From the NCBI GenBank assembly GCA_013153095.1, contig JAADFB010000012.1:1-38236 (forward strand): a stretch of DNA of 38,236 nucleotides, given 5' to 3'. The notes below the pieces were generated by a model that searched no databases, had not been told where the DNA came from, and was given only the letters and a program-made list of their open reading frames with translations. Positions within the stretch are counted from its first letter, which is position 1. Every line of letters begins with the position of its first letter. The translations under genes and the position numbers were made by a program. Origin of the DNA: Campylobacterota bacterium (lineage in GTDB: Bacteria; Campylobacterota; Campylobacteria; Campylobacterales; Nitratiruptoraceae). Below, piece by piece: positions 1-7,260 of this stretch.

Positions 1-253
1 AACCCTTTGCGGTCGTTTCTAAAGTGTTCACATCTTGGGTATAGCTAGCGTTCCAGAGGTTGTTAATAATCCCTTGAGCATTGAAACTAACCTCCCAAAG
101 TTGAGCCGTATCGTTTGGGTTATAGACTGTAACCTCAGCACAAAAGCCATCGTTCCACTCACTCTTTTTAGCAATTTCAACGCTCAAAGGCGCACTAATC
201 ATACTGGTAGCTAAAAGAGCCAAGCCGGTTGTGGCAACAATTACTTTATTCAT
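1..253 (-). CDS. Secreted protein with CBM2-like carbohydrate-binding module (3' part outside window)
   Basis: The reading frame opens at an ATG at 253-251 and runs off the left edge after 84 codons. Residues 1-21 form a Sec signal peptide (MNKVIVATTGLALLATSMISA). The mature part starts with a region whose spacing matches family-2 carbohydrate-binding modules: WNDGF, then AEVTVYNP, LWEVSF, and NLWNASYTQ. In that family the conserved Trp residues bind cellulose or chitin-like chains on a beta-sandwich. The gene is preceded by a good SD (AAGGATGG) that can fold into a hairpin and by a TATAAT -10. The remaining domains are unknown; it could be a stand-alone binding protein, an adhesin or an enzyme. 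The signal peptide is clear; the CBM2 assignment rests on motif spacing only. Confidence 0.7.
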   Translation of the reverse strand, partial: MNKVIVATTGLALLATSMISAPLSVEIAKKSEWNDGFCAEVTVYNPNDTAQLWEVSFNAQGIINNLWNASYTQDVNTLETTAKG

Positions 254-322
254 CCGCCATCCTTTTGGATAAAGTTGGACATTTCGTCCACCCCCTATTG
301 CCGGTGGGCATTTTTAATTATA
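254..322 (-). promoter_or_regulatory. Promoter and structured 5' leader of the CBM2-like gene
   Basis: On the minus strand a TATAAT lies at 322-317, so transcription should begin near 310. The ~57-nt leader then holds three consecutive small stem-loops. The first is TGCC/GGCA with a CACC loop (310-299). The second is TGGAC/GTCCA with a GAAAT loop (290-276). The third is ATCC/GGAT with an AAAA loop (about 271-258), whose 3' side includes the Shine-Dalgarno AAGGATGG. The CACC loop can also pair with GGTG at 292-289, a possible pseudoknot. I could not match it to a known riboswitch class. It may be a translation-control element, but the function is inference. Confidence 0.45.
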
Positions 323-381
323 GATGAGAAAAGAAAAAAGAAAGCTTAAAAAAGGAGTAAAAGAGTACTATTTTTGAGGGG

Positions 382-403
382 AAGAAGGAGGTTTTCCTCC
401 TTC

Positions 404-405
<2 letters not shown>
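382..405 (-). terminator. Stem-loop at the glnK stop codon
   Basis: This is a perfect 10-bp inverted repeat (AAGAAGGAGG / CCTCCTTCTT) with a 4-base loop. It starts inside the glnK TAA stop codon. No U-tract follows on the minus strand (the next bases are CCCCTC), so it is either a non-canonical terminator or a 3'-end protecting hairpin. Confidence 0.55.
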
Positions 406-745
<340 letters not shown>

Positions 746-758
746 CTACTCCTTAAAT

Positions 759-2033
759 TTAAAGATTAAACCCTCGCTCTCCGTGAATTGCTTCATCAAG
801 ACCCATAACTTCAGTTTCCTCATCCACTCTACCACCACCAGTTAATAAACTAGCAACTAAATAAACGATAGCGGTTACTACTGCGGTAAAGAGCATAGTA
901 ACGATTACAGATTCAACCTGTACCAACATTTGAGCGGTTCTATCTCCGTGATCCTTTAGTGGACTTCCATCCCAAGCCAATTCTCTTAAAGCAAAAACTC
1001 CTGTTGCTAACGCTCCCCATAAACCTGCTAAAAAGTGAACTCCAAATGCGTCTAAACTATCGTCATATTTGAACACTTTTTTTAGCCAAGCTACACCTAT
1101 AAATCCAAAAACGCTTCCACCAATTCCAATAACCAAAGCTCCAAGTACATCTACAAATCCAGCTGCAGGAGTTATTGCTACCAATCCCGCTACCGCACCG
1201 GTTGCAGCTCCTAAGAGGGTTGGTTTTTTATAGACGATCCATTCAATCACTACCCAAGTTAAAGCCCCAATTGCTGCTGCAAAGTTGGTCATTAAAAGTG
1301 CGCTTCCAGCAACTCCATCGGCTGCAAATTCACTTCCCGCGTTAAATCCAAACCACCCAAACCATAAGATTGCAGCTCCTAAAGCGGTTAAGATTACACT
1401 AGAGGGATGCATCGCTTCTTTTGGATAACCTCTCCTTTTTCCTACCATCAGCGCTAAAATCAATCCTGCTAAACCGCCGTTCATATGAACAACTGTACCA
1501 CCTGCAAAATCTAAAGCACCATCATTGTATAAAAATCCACCGCCCCAAACCATATGGGTGATAGGGACATATACAAAAGTTACCCATAAAATACTAAAAA
1601 TAACCCAAGTAGAAAATTTCATCCTTTCGATCACTGAACCGCTAGCTATTGCTAAAGTAATAGCTGCAAAAGTCCCTTGAAAAGCGATGAATACAAACTC
1701 TGGATAGGTGCCACTTAAACTTTTAGTAGTTACCCCTTTTAAGAAAAGTTTATCCAGATTCCCAATTATAGCTCCATCTCCACTAAAGGCTAAAGAGTAA
1801 CCCCAAAGTACCCATACAATCGAACCGATTACATACGCAATAAACACCATCATATAGGTGTTTAAAACGTTTTTAGCCCGCGTCATCCCTCCATAAAAAA
1901 GAGCCAATCCTGCAGGAGTCATCAACATAACAAACGCGGTAGCTACGATCATCCAAGCCGTATCTCCGCTGTTAAGTTTATCCTCCGCAAAACCGGGCAA
2001 AAGCATCAGCGCAACCAGCAACCACTGCCTCAT
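759..2033 (-). CDS. amtB: Ammonium transporter Amt
   Basis: This is a 424-residue polytopic inner-membrane protein with an N-terminal signal-like segment (residues 1-16) and about eleven further hydrophobic helices. The pore twin histidines are visible as His183 in VVHMNGG and His333 in GVHFLAG. The Amt signature around DFAGGTVVHMNGG and a phenylalanine-gate segment (FQGTF) are also present. It conducts ammonium and is regulated by the GlnK encoded immediately downstream. The start ATG has a strong SD (AAGGAG) eight bases upstream, and a TACAAT -10 lies at 2072-2067. No sigma-54 -24/-12 element is apparent, so regulation may differ from enteric amtB. Confidence 0.95.
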   Translation of the reverse strand: MRQWLLVALMLLPGFAEDKLNSGDTAWMIVATAFVMLMTPAGLALFYGGMTRAKNVLNTYMMVFIAYVIGSIVWVLWGYSLAFSGDGAIIGNLDKLFLKGVTTKSLSGTYPEFVFIAFQGTFAAITLAIASGSVIERMKFSTWVIFSILWVTFVYVPITHMVWGGGFLYNDGALDFAGGTVVHMNGGLAGLILALMVGKRRGYPKEAMHPSSVILTALGAAILWFGWFGFNAGSEFAADGVAGSALLMTNFAAAIGALTWVVIEWIVYKKPTLLGAATGAVAGLVAITPAAGFVDVLGALVIGIGGSVFGFIGVAWLKKVFKYDDSLDAFGVHFLAGLWGALATGVFALRELAWDGSPLKDHGDRTAQMLVQVESVIVTMLFTAVVTAIVYLVASLLTGGGRVDEETEVMGLDEAIHGERGFNL

Positions 2034-2125
2034 AGGAACTCCTTAAGAAAAGATTTTGATAGCCTAATTGTAACTTAGAGAGGTTAATTTTTTTGTATAA
2101 TTTTTAAACAGAAAGGAGTACAGTT
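2034..2125. promoter_or_regulatory. Divergent promoter region between amtB and the NtrC-like gene
   Basis: A plus-strand TATAAT at 2096-2101 precedes an AAAGGAG ribosome-binding site (2112-2118) for the gene starting at 2126. On the minus strand TACAAT at 2072-2067 is a candidate -10 for amtB. No GG-N10-GC sigma-54 motif was found by eye. Confidence 0.45.
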
Positions 2126-2848
2126 ATGGAGAATTTTATAGCCAAATCTCCCCAAAGTTTAAAAGTGTTGAATGTTTTAAGAGTCTCCGCCTCTTTGCCT
2201 GTAAATATCTTAATTATTGGAGAAAAAGGAACCGGAAAAGAGACTTTAGTTAATAGTGTATTTGCTAACATTGCTAAATATGATCCTTTGGAGTTGGAAG
2301 AAGGTTTGATACCAGAAGAGAAGGAGTTTTTTGTTAGAGATTTTGAAAAGATAAACGATGCGATCTCTTTTATGAATAGGTTTAAAGGATACCGGATCGT
2401 TGCAGCTACTACTAAACCCAAAAAGGTGTTAGAAGAGTTTTTTCCAATTAGATTAACTATCCCTCCACTTAGAGAAAGGAAGGAGGATTTAGAAGAGTTA
2501 AAAAAGCTTTATATTCAAAAGGTAAAAAAGGAGTTTGAACTAGAGGAGCTTCCAAGAGATTTTGAAGTTGATTTAAGTAAAAATGCGATCTCTTTAAAAC
2601 GATCTATTTATGAAAAAGCTCTTCTAGAGAAGATGGACGAGGAGCGGTTTAAACAGATGTGTGAAGAGTTTTTTTATCCTAGGTTAGAAAAAGGTTATAA
2701 AAAGTTGATAGAGTTTTTTGAAATACCGCTTTTAAAAGCTGCTAAAAGAAAATATAAAAGCGCACTAGCTATATCAAAGGCGTTAGGAATGAACCGTGCT
2801 ACTTTAACGGGGAGGTTGAAAAAGTATAACTTAAGTGATAAAAGGTAA
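2126..2848 (+). CDS. Degenerate NtrC-like AAA+ protein with Fis-type helix-turn-helix
   Basis: At 240 residues this looks like a shrunken sigma-54 activator. The N-terminal AAA+ remnant keeps a P-loop (GEKGTGKE, about 34-41) and the IPPLRERKED segment (about 111-120). It lacks the GAFTGA sigma-54 contact loop, a clear Walker B and an arginine-finger region. The C-terminus (about 213-236) is a Fis-like HTH (ALAISKALGMNRATLTGRL). There is no receiver domain. It is divergent from amtB-glnK and convergent with, and overlapping by 18 bases, a histidine-kinase-like gene. It may bind DNA without activating sigma-54. Whether it controls nitrogen genes is inference from position. Confidence 0.7.
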   Translation: MENFIAKSPQSLKVLNVLRVSASLPVNILIIGEKGTGKETLVNSVFANIAKYDPLELEEGLIPEEKEFFVRDFEKINDAISFMNRFKGYRIVAATTKPKKVLEEFFPIRLTIPPLRERKEDLEELKKLYIQKVKKEFELEELPRDFEVDLSKNAISLKRSIYEKALLEKMDEERFKQMCEEFFYPRLEKGYKKLIEFFEIPLLKAAKRKYKSALAISKALGMNRATLTGRLKKYNLSDKR

Positions 2849-3496
2849 TTCTATATGGATTTTATCTTTTTCAAAAGAGATGATAAACTCCTCATCTTTT
2901 ATCGGTTCTAGATTGCGAATTAGGGAAGATTGTATCTCTAATACAATTACTTGATATTTTCTATTTTCGATTTTTATACTTCGTCCTGTAGCGATAGCTA
3001 CTTTAATTTTTATCTCTTTACTCTCTTTTAAAGCTTGGAAAATTTTGTTTAAGAGTTGAAGGAATCGTGCAATATTGATTTTAAATTCTGGGATAGAGAC
3101 ATCGTAGTCGGTTACAATTTTTACCTTATCTTCTAAATTGGTATTGATAGCTATATCGATTAGGGTAAAGATATTACTAAATTGTAGCTCCTCTTTTTCA
3201 CTTCTAAACCGTTTACTACAAACGTTTTTATGGAGCATTATTCCTATCATATCGCTATCTAAATACCCTACCGTCAATGCGCAAAAACTTGAATGTCCAA
3301 TATCTATATCCAAAAAAGAGTGCTTAAATCCAAATCTCATCGAGGCGTGGGAAACGGCAAGGTTAAAAAGCTCATCTTTATCGATTACGGAGAGTATATA
3401 CTCTCCTTCATCATTGTAATCTAGAACTTGGGCATTGGAATCAAAGATTATAAAAGGATTGATCCCTTTTTCGATAAACTCTTTATAAAGCTCCAT
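2831..3496 (-). CDS. Degenerate PAS/histidine-kinase-like protein
   Basis: The ATG at 3496 is chosen because it follows the upstream stop by 13 bases; a GTG at 3544 in the same frame would add 16 residues, and neither has a good SD. The N-terminal part (FIIFDSNAQVLDYNDEGEYI) resembles a PAS fold. The C-terminal part resembles the dimerisation-to-ATPase junction of sensor kinases (ARFLQLLNKIFQALKES, then EIKIKVAI). I see no H-box histidine and no glycine-rich ATP lid, so kinase activity is unlikely. It converges on the NtrC-like gene, which is similarly stripped down. Together they may be a decayed or repurposed NtrBC pair. No confident family name. Confidence 0.55.
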   Translation of the reverse strand: MELYKEFIEKGINPFIIFDSNAQVLDYNDEGEYILSVIDKDELFNLAVSHASMRFGFKHSFLDIDIGHSSFCALTVGYLDSDMIGIMLHKNVCSKRFRSEKEELQFSNIFTLIDIAINTNLEDKVKIVTDYDVSIPEFKINIARFLQLLNKIFQALKESKEIKIKVAIATGRSIKIENRKYQVIVLEIQSSLIRNLEPIKDEEFIISFEKDKIHIELPFIT

Positions 3497-3509
3497 ATCA
3501 AAATTATAA

Positions 3510-3980
3510 CTAAACTTTTGTCCACCCGTGAAGCTTTTTTGCACTTAGGGCCAAATATCCTTCCCCTTCAATTGGATTGATAGCTACAAAGTTTACATCT
3601 TGTAAAAGCTTTTCATACTTTTCTAACTCTTCTTTAGGAACGAAGAGAATAATATCCCCTCCGTTTTTGCTCATTCGATATACCTTTTTTAAAAACTCTT
3701 CTAAGTTGGGAATCTTTTCTAAAGGATAGTTGATAAAAATGGTATCAAACATTACCGAACGTTGGTTATATCGCTCTTTTTGTAAAGGGATATTTCTAAC
3801 TTTTACCCCTTCTAAATCTTTTAAAGAGTTAAATAGTTCCTCTTCAAATGCTACTATCTCTAAATAGTGTCCTTGTTCTTGACAAAATTTAGCTAGATTG
3901 GCTGAGGTTTCATAATCTTTTGCAAATTCAAATACCCTAACTCCGGGTAGATTTGGAATGATAGTAAAAAGCTCTTTCAC
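3510..3980 (-). CDS. Small methyltransferase-like protein, function unknown
   Basis: This is a 156-residue soluble protein. It starts with a GTG at 3980 that overlaps the PgeF stop (GTGA) and has a GAGGGAAG SD. The alternating strand/helix pattern and the stretches VFEFAKDYET, DTIFINYPLE and NGGDIILFVP resemble the second half of a Rossmann-like class I methyltransferase, but the glycine-rich SAM motif I is not recognisable. It may be a non-catalytic relative. It is coupled to pgeF and to the kinase-like gene downstream. I do not recognise a specific family. Confidence 0.5.
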   Translation of the reverse strand: MKELFTIIPNLPGVRVFEFAKDYETSANLAKFCQEQGHYLEIVAFEEELFNSLKDLEGVKVRNIPLQKERYNQRSVMFDTIFINYPLEKIPNLEEFLKKVYRMSKNGGDIILFVPKEELEKYEKLLQDVNFVAINPIEGEGYLALSAKKLHGWTKV

Positions 3981-4648
3981 TCTTCCCTCCAGATCATCAC
4001 TGCAAATCTTCCTGTAACCTTATCTCGACGATAGGAGTAGTAATTGGGATTACAAGAGGTACAAATATTTACATCTTTTACACTCTCTACCCCACCTCTA
4101 GCAAGCCCTTCATAGATTATCTGTTTAATGTCCAAAAATTTCCCATTTTTTATAAACTTTGCAGGGTATTTTTTTGCTAATGAAGGAGATATTTCATAAC
4201 AGCAACTATGTATCCCAGGTGAAATAATAGCTTTTATCTCTTTTGCCCCAAACTGTTCTCTCATCATTTTTATTCCCTTTTCTACAATGCCTAAAGTTGC
4301 CCCTTTCCGTCCTGCGTGTAGAGCTGCAATAACCCCTCTCTCTTGATCAAAAAGTAACACTCCAAAACAGTCTGCAACCATAACTGCTAAAGGAAGATTA
4401 ACTTTATCAGTAATTAACCCATCTGCAGTAGGAGGAGTAGAAAAGTGAGGGATATAAACAATCTCGTTACTGTGGATCTGATTGGCAAATTGAGCTTGTG
4501 GAATATTTGCTCTTGCATAAAGGAGAAGCCTATTTTTATCAACATTTCTAGGATCGTCTCCTACATGATACGCAATATTTAAAGAATCAAAAGGCGCTGG
4601 ACTAACCCCACCAAAACGATCACTTATTAGATAACGAATTTTGCTCAT
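3977..4648 (-). CDS. pgeF: Peptidoglycan editing factor PgeF (YfiH/laccase-domain family)
   Basis: The protein has the YfiH/DUF152 hallmarks: RFGGVS near the N-terminus, ALHAGRKGATLGIVEKGI and PGIHSCCYE, which carry the His and Cys residues of the metal site, and CNPNYYSYRRD near the C-terminus. Family members are cytoplasmic purine-nucleoside phosphorylases/hydrolases, and the E. coli member prevents mis-incorporation of serine into peptidoglycan. The ATG at 4648 (MSKIRYLISDRFGG) is preferred because it has a GGGAAGG SD and gives the usual ~223-residue length; an ATG at 4684 would add twelve unrelated residues. It overlaps the 3' end of the upstream glycosidase-like gene by 29 bases. Confidence 0.88.
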   Translation of the reverse strand: MSKIRYLISDRFGGVSPAPFDSLNIAYHVGDDPRNVDKNRLLLYARANIPQAQFANQIHSNEIVYIPHFSTPPTADGLITDKVNLPLAVMVADCFGVLLFDQERGVIAALHAGRKGATLGIVEKGIKMMREQFGAKEIKAIISPGIHSCCYEISPSLAKKYPAKFIKNGKFLDIKQIIYEGLARGGVESVKDVNICTSCNPNYYSYRRDKVTGRFAVMIWREE

Positions 4649-5873
4649 AGATAAACACCTTCCCAATTGGATGACAGCCTTCATTATCGCAGTTTGGGGT
4701 TATTTTTATTACCACTTCTCCTTTTTCAACCTTTAACCATACCTTTTCACTAAAATCAAACAGATAACCATCTCTTAGGGTGGAAATTTTAAGGTATCTA
4801 GCCCTGGTAATGGGAGGATGAATTAGAACAAGGCCGTTTTTATACTGACGCCATAAAACTCTTCCCTTTTGCCAAGAGGCTCCTAATGGCTCTCCTAAAT
4901 TTGCAAAGTAGATAGTATCTCGCTCTAAGGAGTGGTCATAAGGAACCTCTATGAAAGGGATAAAGTCGCTAAGCCGAGTCATTGCATAAACATAATGGAT
5001 ATTTTTGGTAGGAGAAAGAAGAGTGCCTCCTTGCGTATAAAGGGGGGCTAAATAATTCATATAGATAAAATTTTTAAAGCCAAATGTAGTATAATGTTTT
5101 TTCAATTTGCTTAAATAGGTGAAGTAGTGAATAATCTCTTTTGTTGGAACAAATCTTGTAACCTCTTTACCACTTTTATCCTTTTCATTAGTGGCAATAT
5201 AGCTTTCGGTCATATCGTAATGGGTATAAGCTAAAAGTTCAGGATTACGATAAGCTTGATTGGTAACTATTAATACCCCCTTCTTTTTTAATTTGGATAA
5301 AAAGTTTCCAATGCAATGTCTAAAGGCTTTTTCTGGATGTCTTCGTTTAAAAGCTCTAAGAAGGGGTAAAAACTTCTTCTCATACAGATAATCTTCGTTT
5401 GCCCAATCAAAAAATAATCCATCCAGCCCATACAATCTAATCTGCTCTAAAAGGTAAGCCACCCGCCTCTCTACAACCTCCTCATTACATAAATCGTAAT
5501 AAAAGTCCGCATTATTTGGCATATAGTGGGGATTTAAGGTAGCTCTTTCTTTGTTTAGGTAAGCCCAACGTGCAAAGGGATTGTCTTCAGTTTCGTGGAG
5601 ATAAAAGCCAGCTAGCCAAACATATGCTATCTTTTTATTAAATCCTTTAAAATTTACACTTTGGAGATCGTTAAAGCCTCCTACCTCAGCTATATAAAAA
5701 TGTTTTGCAAAATGTAAAGAATCTTTTTCCCAAGCTCTAGCAGTTGCATAAAACCCTAAACTGGTAGGATAACAGAGCTGTTTATCATAACATGGTTTAT
5801 ACTCCTCTTTGGTAACAATTTTCATAGCTAGCAAGCTTACTCCTATAGTCAATGCGGCAAGAGTTTTTTTCAT
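4620..5873 (-). CDS. Secreted TIM-barrel glycoside-hydrolase-like protein
   Basis: The first residues (MKKTLAALTIGVSLLAM from the ATG at 5873; a GTG lies six codons upstream) form a signal peptide, so the protein is periplasmic or secreted. The middle (about 70-230) looks like a (beta/alpha)8 glycosidase. IAYVWLAGFY is followed by ARWAYLNKE and then YGLDGLFFDWANEDY, in which the Asp/Glu-rich DGLFFDW strand is where such enzymes carry catalytic carboxylates. An all-beta C-terminal part (about 335-410) follows. It resembles uncharacterised families near GH114 and the PelA hydrolase domain, but I cannot fix the family. It could trim an extracellular polysaccharide such as the one made by the locus at 16.6-34.8 kb; that is inference. 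Confidence 0.6.
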   Translation of the reverse strand: MKKTLAALTIGVSLLAMKIVTKEEYKPCYDKQLCYPTSLGFYATARAWEKDSLHFAKHFYIAEVGGFNDLQSVNFKGFNKKIAYVWLAGFYLHETEDNPFARWAYLNKERATLNPHYMPNNADFYYDLCNEEVVERRVAYLLEQIRLYGLDGLFFDWANEDYLYEKKFLPLLRAFKRRHPEKAFRHCIGNFLSKLKKKGVLIVTNQAYRNPELLAYTHYDMTESYIATNEKDKSGKEVTRFVPTKEIIHYFTYLSKLKKHYTTFGFKNFIYMNYLAPLYTQGGTLLSPTKNIHYVYAMTRLSDFIPFIEVPYDHSLERDTIYFANLGEPLGASWQKGRVLWRQYKNGLVLIHPPITRARYLKISTLRDGYLFDFSEKVWLKVEKGEVVIKITPNCDNEGCHPIGKVFIYEQNSLSNK

Positions 5874-6021
5874 ATTTTGCGATTTTACCACAAATTTTTT
5901 TATACTTTTATCCTTCCCAAACTCTTGGAAGTTTTATATTTCTTTTTAGTAGATTTTGTAAAGTTTAGAAACTAAAACAGCCTAAATTTGGGAGATAAGT
6001 GGATTTTTTTATTAATTTATC

Positions 6022-7260
6022 TTATCCAATCATCTGACTTAAATTCCACATCGGTAGAAAAATTCCTAGTGCTAAAGTCAACACAAACAAAGCGATCACA
6101 GCTATCAGGATCGGTTCAATTAAAATAGTGATATTGTCTACAATATAATCAAACCTTTCTTTATACATCTTAGTTATCTTTCCTAACATCTTTGAAAGTC
6201 CACCTCCAATCTCCCCAGTCTTTACCATCTCTACTACCATGCCTTCAAACACTTCCGCACTTTCAAACCCTTGATATAAATTTTTCCCTTCCTCAATTGC
6301 TAGGGGGATATATTCTATTTTCTCTTTGAGGTATTGATTTTCTACTATTTCGTTGGCTATTAGAATCGCTTCTAATATGGGGACTCCCGCATCATTTAAC
6401 ACTTTAAAAATATAAAAAAAACGGCTCAACATTGCGTAATAGGTAGCTTTTCCTAAAATAAAAACCTTTAAAACTCCTCTATCTATCCACCAGCGCAGTT
6501 GTACACTCTTCTTATAAGCCAACCAGATAGTTACTATTAAAGCGATTGTTCCTGCTAAAATAGCTCCTCCATACTCCACAATTATCTCTTTAAACCCTAG
6601 TAAAAGTTTTGTAGGTAAAGGTAACTCCATATTGGTCTCTTTAAAAAAGCTTTCAAATTGTGGGACTACCATTAAAGTTACAACTACAAAAGATACTCCC
6701 ATCGATACTAGAATAAACAGCGGGTATCTGGTAGCTTTTTTAAACTTTCGACGGTTATCTAAAATCTCTTGAAGGATTTGAGAGAGGTGGGAGATCTCTT
6801 GAGCTAAAGTTCCCGTCTCCTCTCCTAAATGGAAAAGGGATAAGGAGATATTACCCAGTTGAGTTTTAAACCCTTTAGCCGATTCATATAACCCTTTTCC
6901 ACTTTCAATATCGTTATAAATTTGGGAGAAGATAGCCTTTAGCATCAAATCCTTTTCATTTTTTATAACCTCTTTAAGAGCTAAGTTTAGGGGCAATCCA
7001 GCATCCAACATTATTGCAAGTTGGTCTAACAAAGCGATATAGGGTTCTAGTTTTACCGGTTTATTTTTAATAGGATTATTAAATTTTTCTAAAATTTCTT
7101 GAAAATGAAACTTTAACGGTTTAGGTACCTCTTTTACCTCAACAACTACTCCTATCTCCATCTCCATAAACTTTTTTAACGCTTCTGCTCGATTATATGC
7201 GGAAAGGATAAGTTTTTCTCTTTTTTCTCCAAGTTTATAAAGGATTAAAAAAAATCTCAC
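6022..7260 (-). CDS. Type II secretion/type IV pilus inner-membrane platform protein (GspF/PilC family)
   Basis: This 412-residue protein has the GspF/PilC architecture: a cytoplasmic N-terminus and two repeated T2SF domains (about 70-190 and 270-390), each followed by a membrane segment (about 180-205, 230-250, 380-405). Family signatures include LDAGLPLNLALKE, LFHLGEETGTLAQE and the matching MVKTGEIGGGLSKML in the second repeat. It forms the membrane platform driven by the GspE/PilB ATPase encoded just upstream. The GTG start at 7260 shares one base with that gene's TAG stop and has an AAAGGAGA SD. Whether it serves secretion or a pilus cannot be told from two genes. Confidence 0.88.
   Translation of the reverse strand: MRFFLILYKLGEKREKLILSAYNRAEALKKFMEMEIGVVVEVKEVPKPLKFHFQEILEKFNNPIKNKPVKLEPYIALLDQLAIMLDAGLPLNLALKEVIKNEKDLMLKAIFSQIYNDIESGKGLYESAKGFKTQLGNISLSLFHLGEETGTLAQEISHLSQILQEILDNRRKFKKATRYPLFILVSMGVSFVVVTLMVVPQFESFFKETNMELPLPTKLLLGFKEIIVEYGGAILAGTIALIVTIWLAYKKSVQLRWWIDRGVLKVFILGKATYYAMLSRFFYIFKVLNDAGVPILEAILIANEIVENQYLKEKIEYIPLAIEEGKNLYQGFESAEVFEGMVVEMVKTGEIGGGLSKMLGKITKMYKERFDYIVDNITILIEPILIAVIALFVLTLALGIFLPMWNLSQMIG

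Noticed and set aside
254-310. Cyclic-di-GMP (GEMM) riboswitch in the leader of the CBM2-like gene
   Set aside because: The GGACG and AAA pieces are superficially similar, but the leader is shorter than a GEMM aptamer and lacks its conserved helices and tetraloop receptor.
2034-2110. Sigma-54 promoter for amtB
   Set aside because: No GG-N10-GC (-24/-12) arrangement is visible; a TACAAT sigma-70-type -10 is the better candidate.
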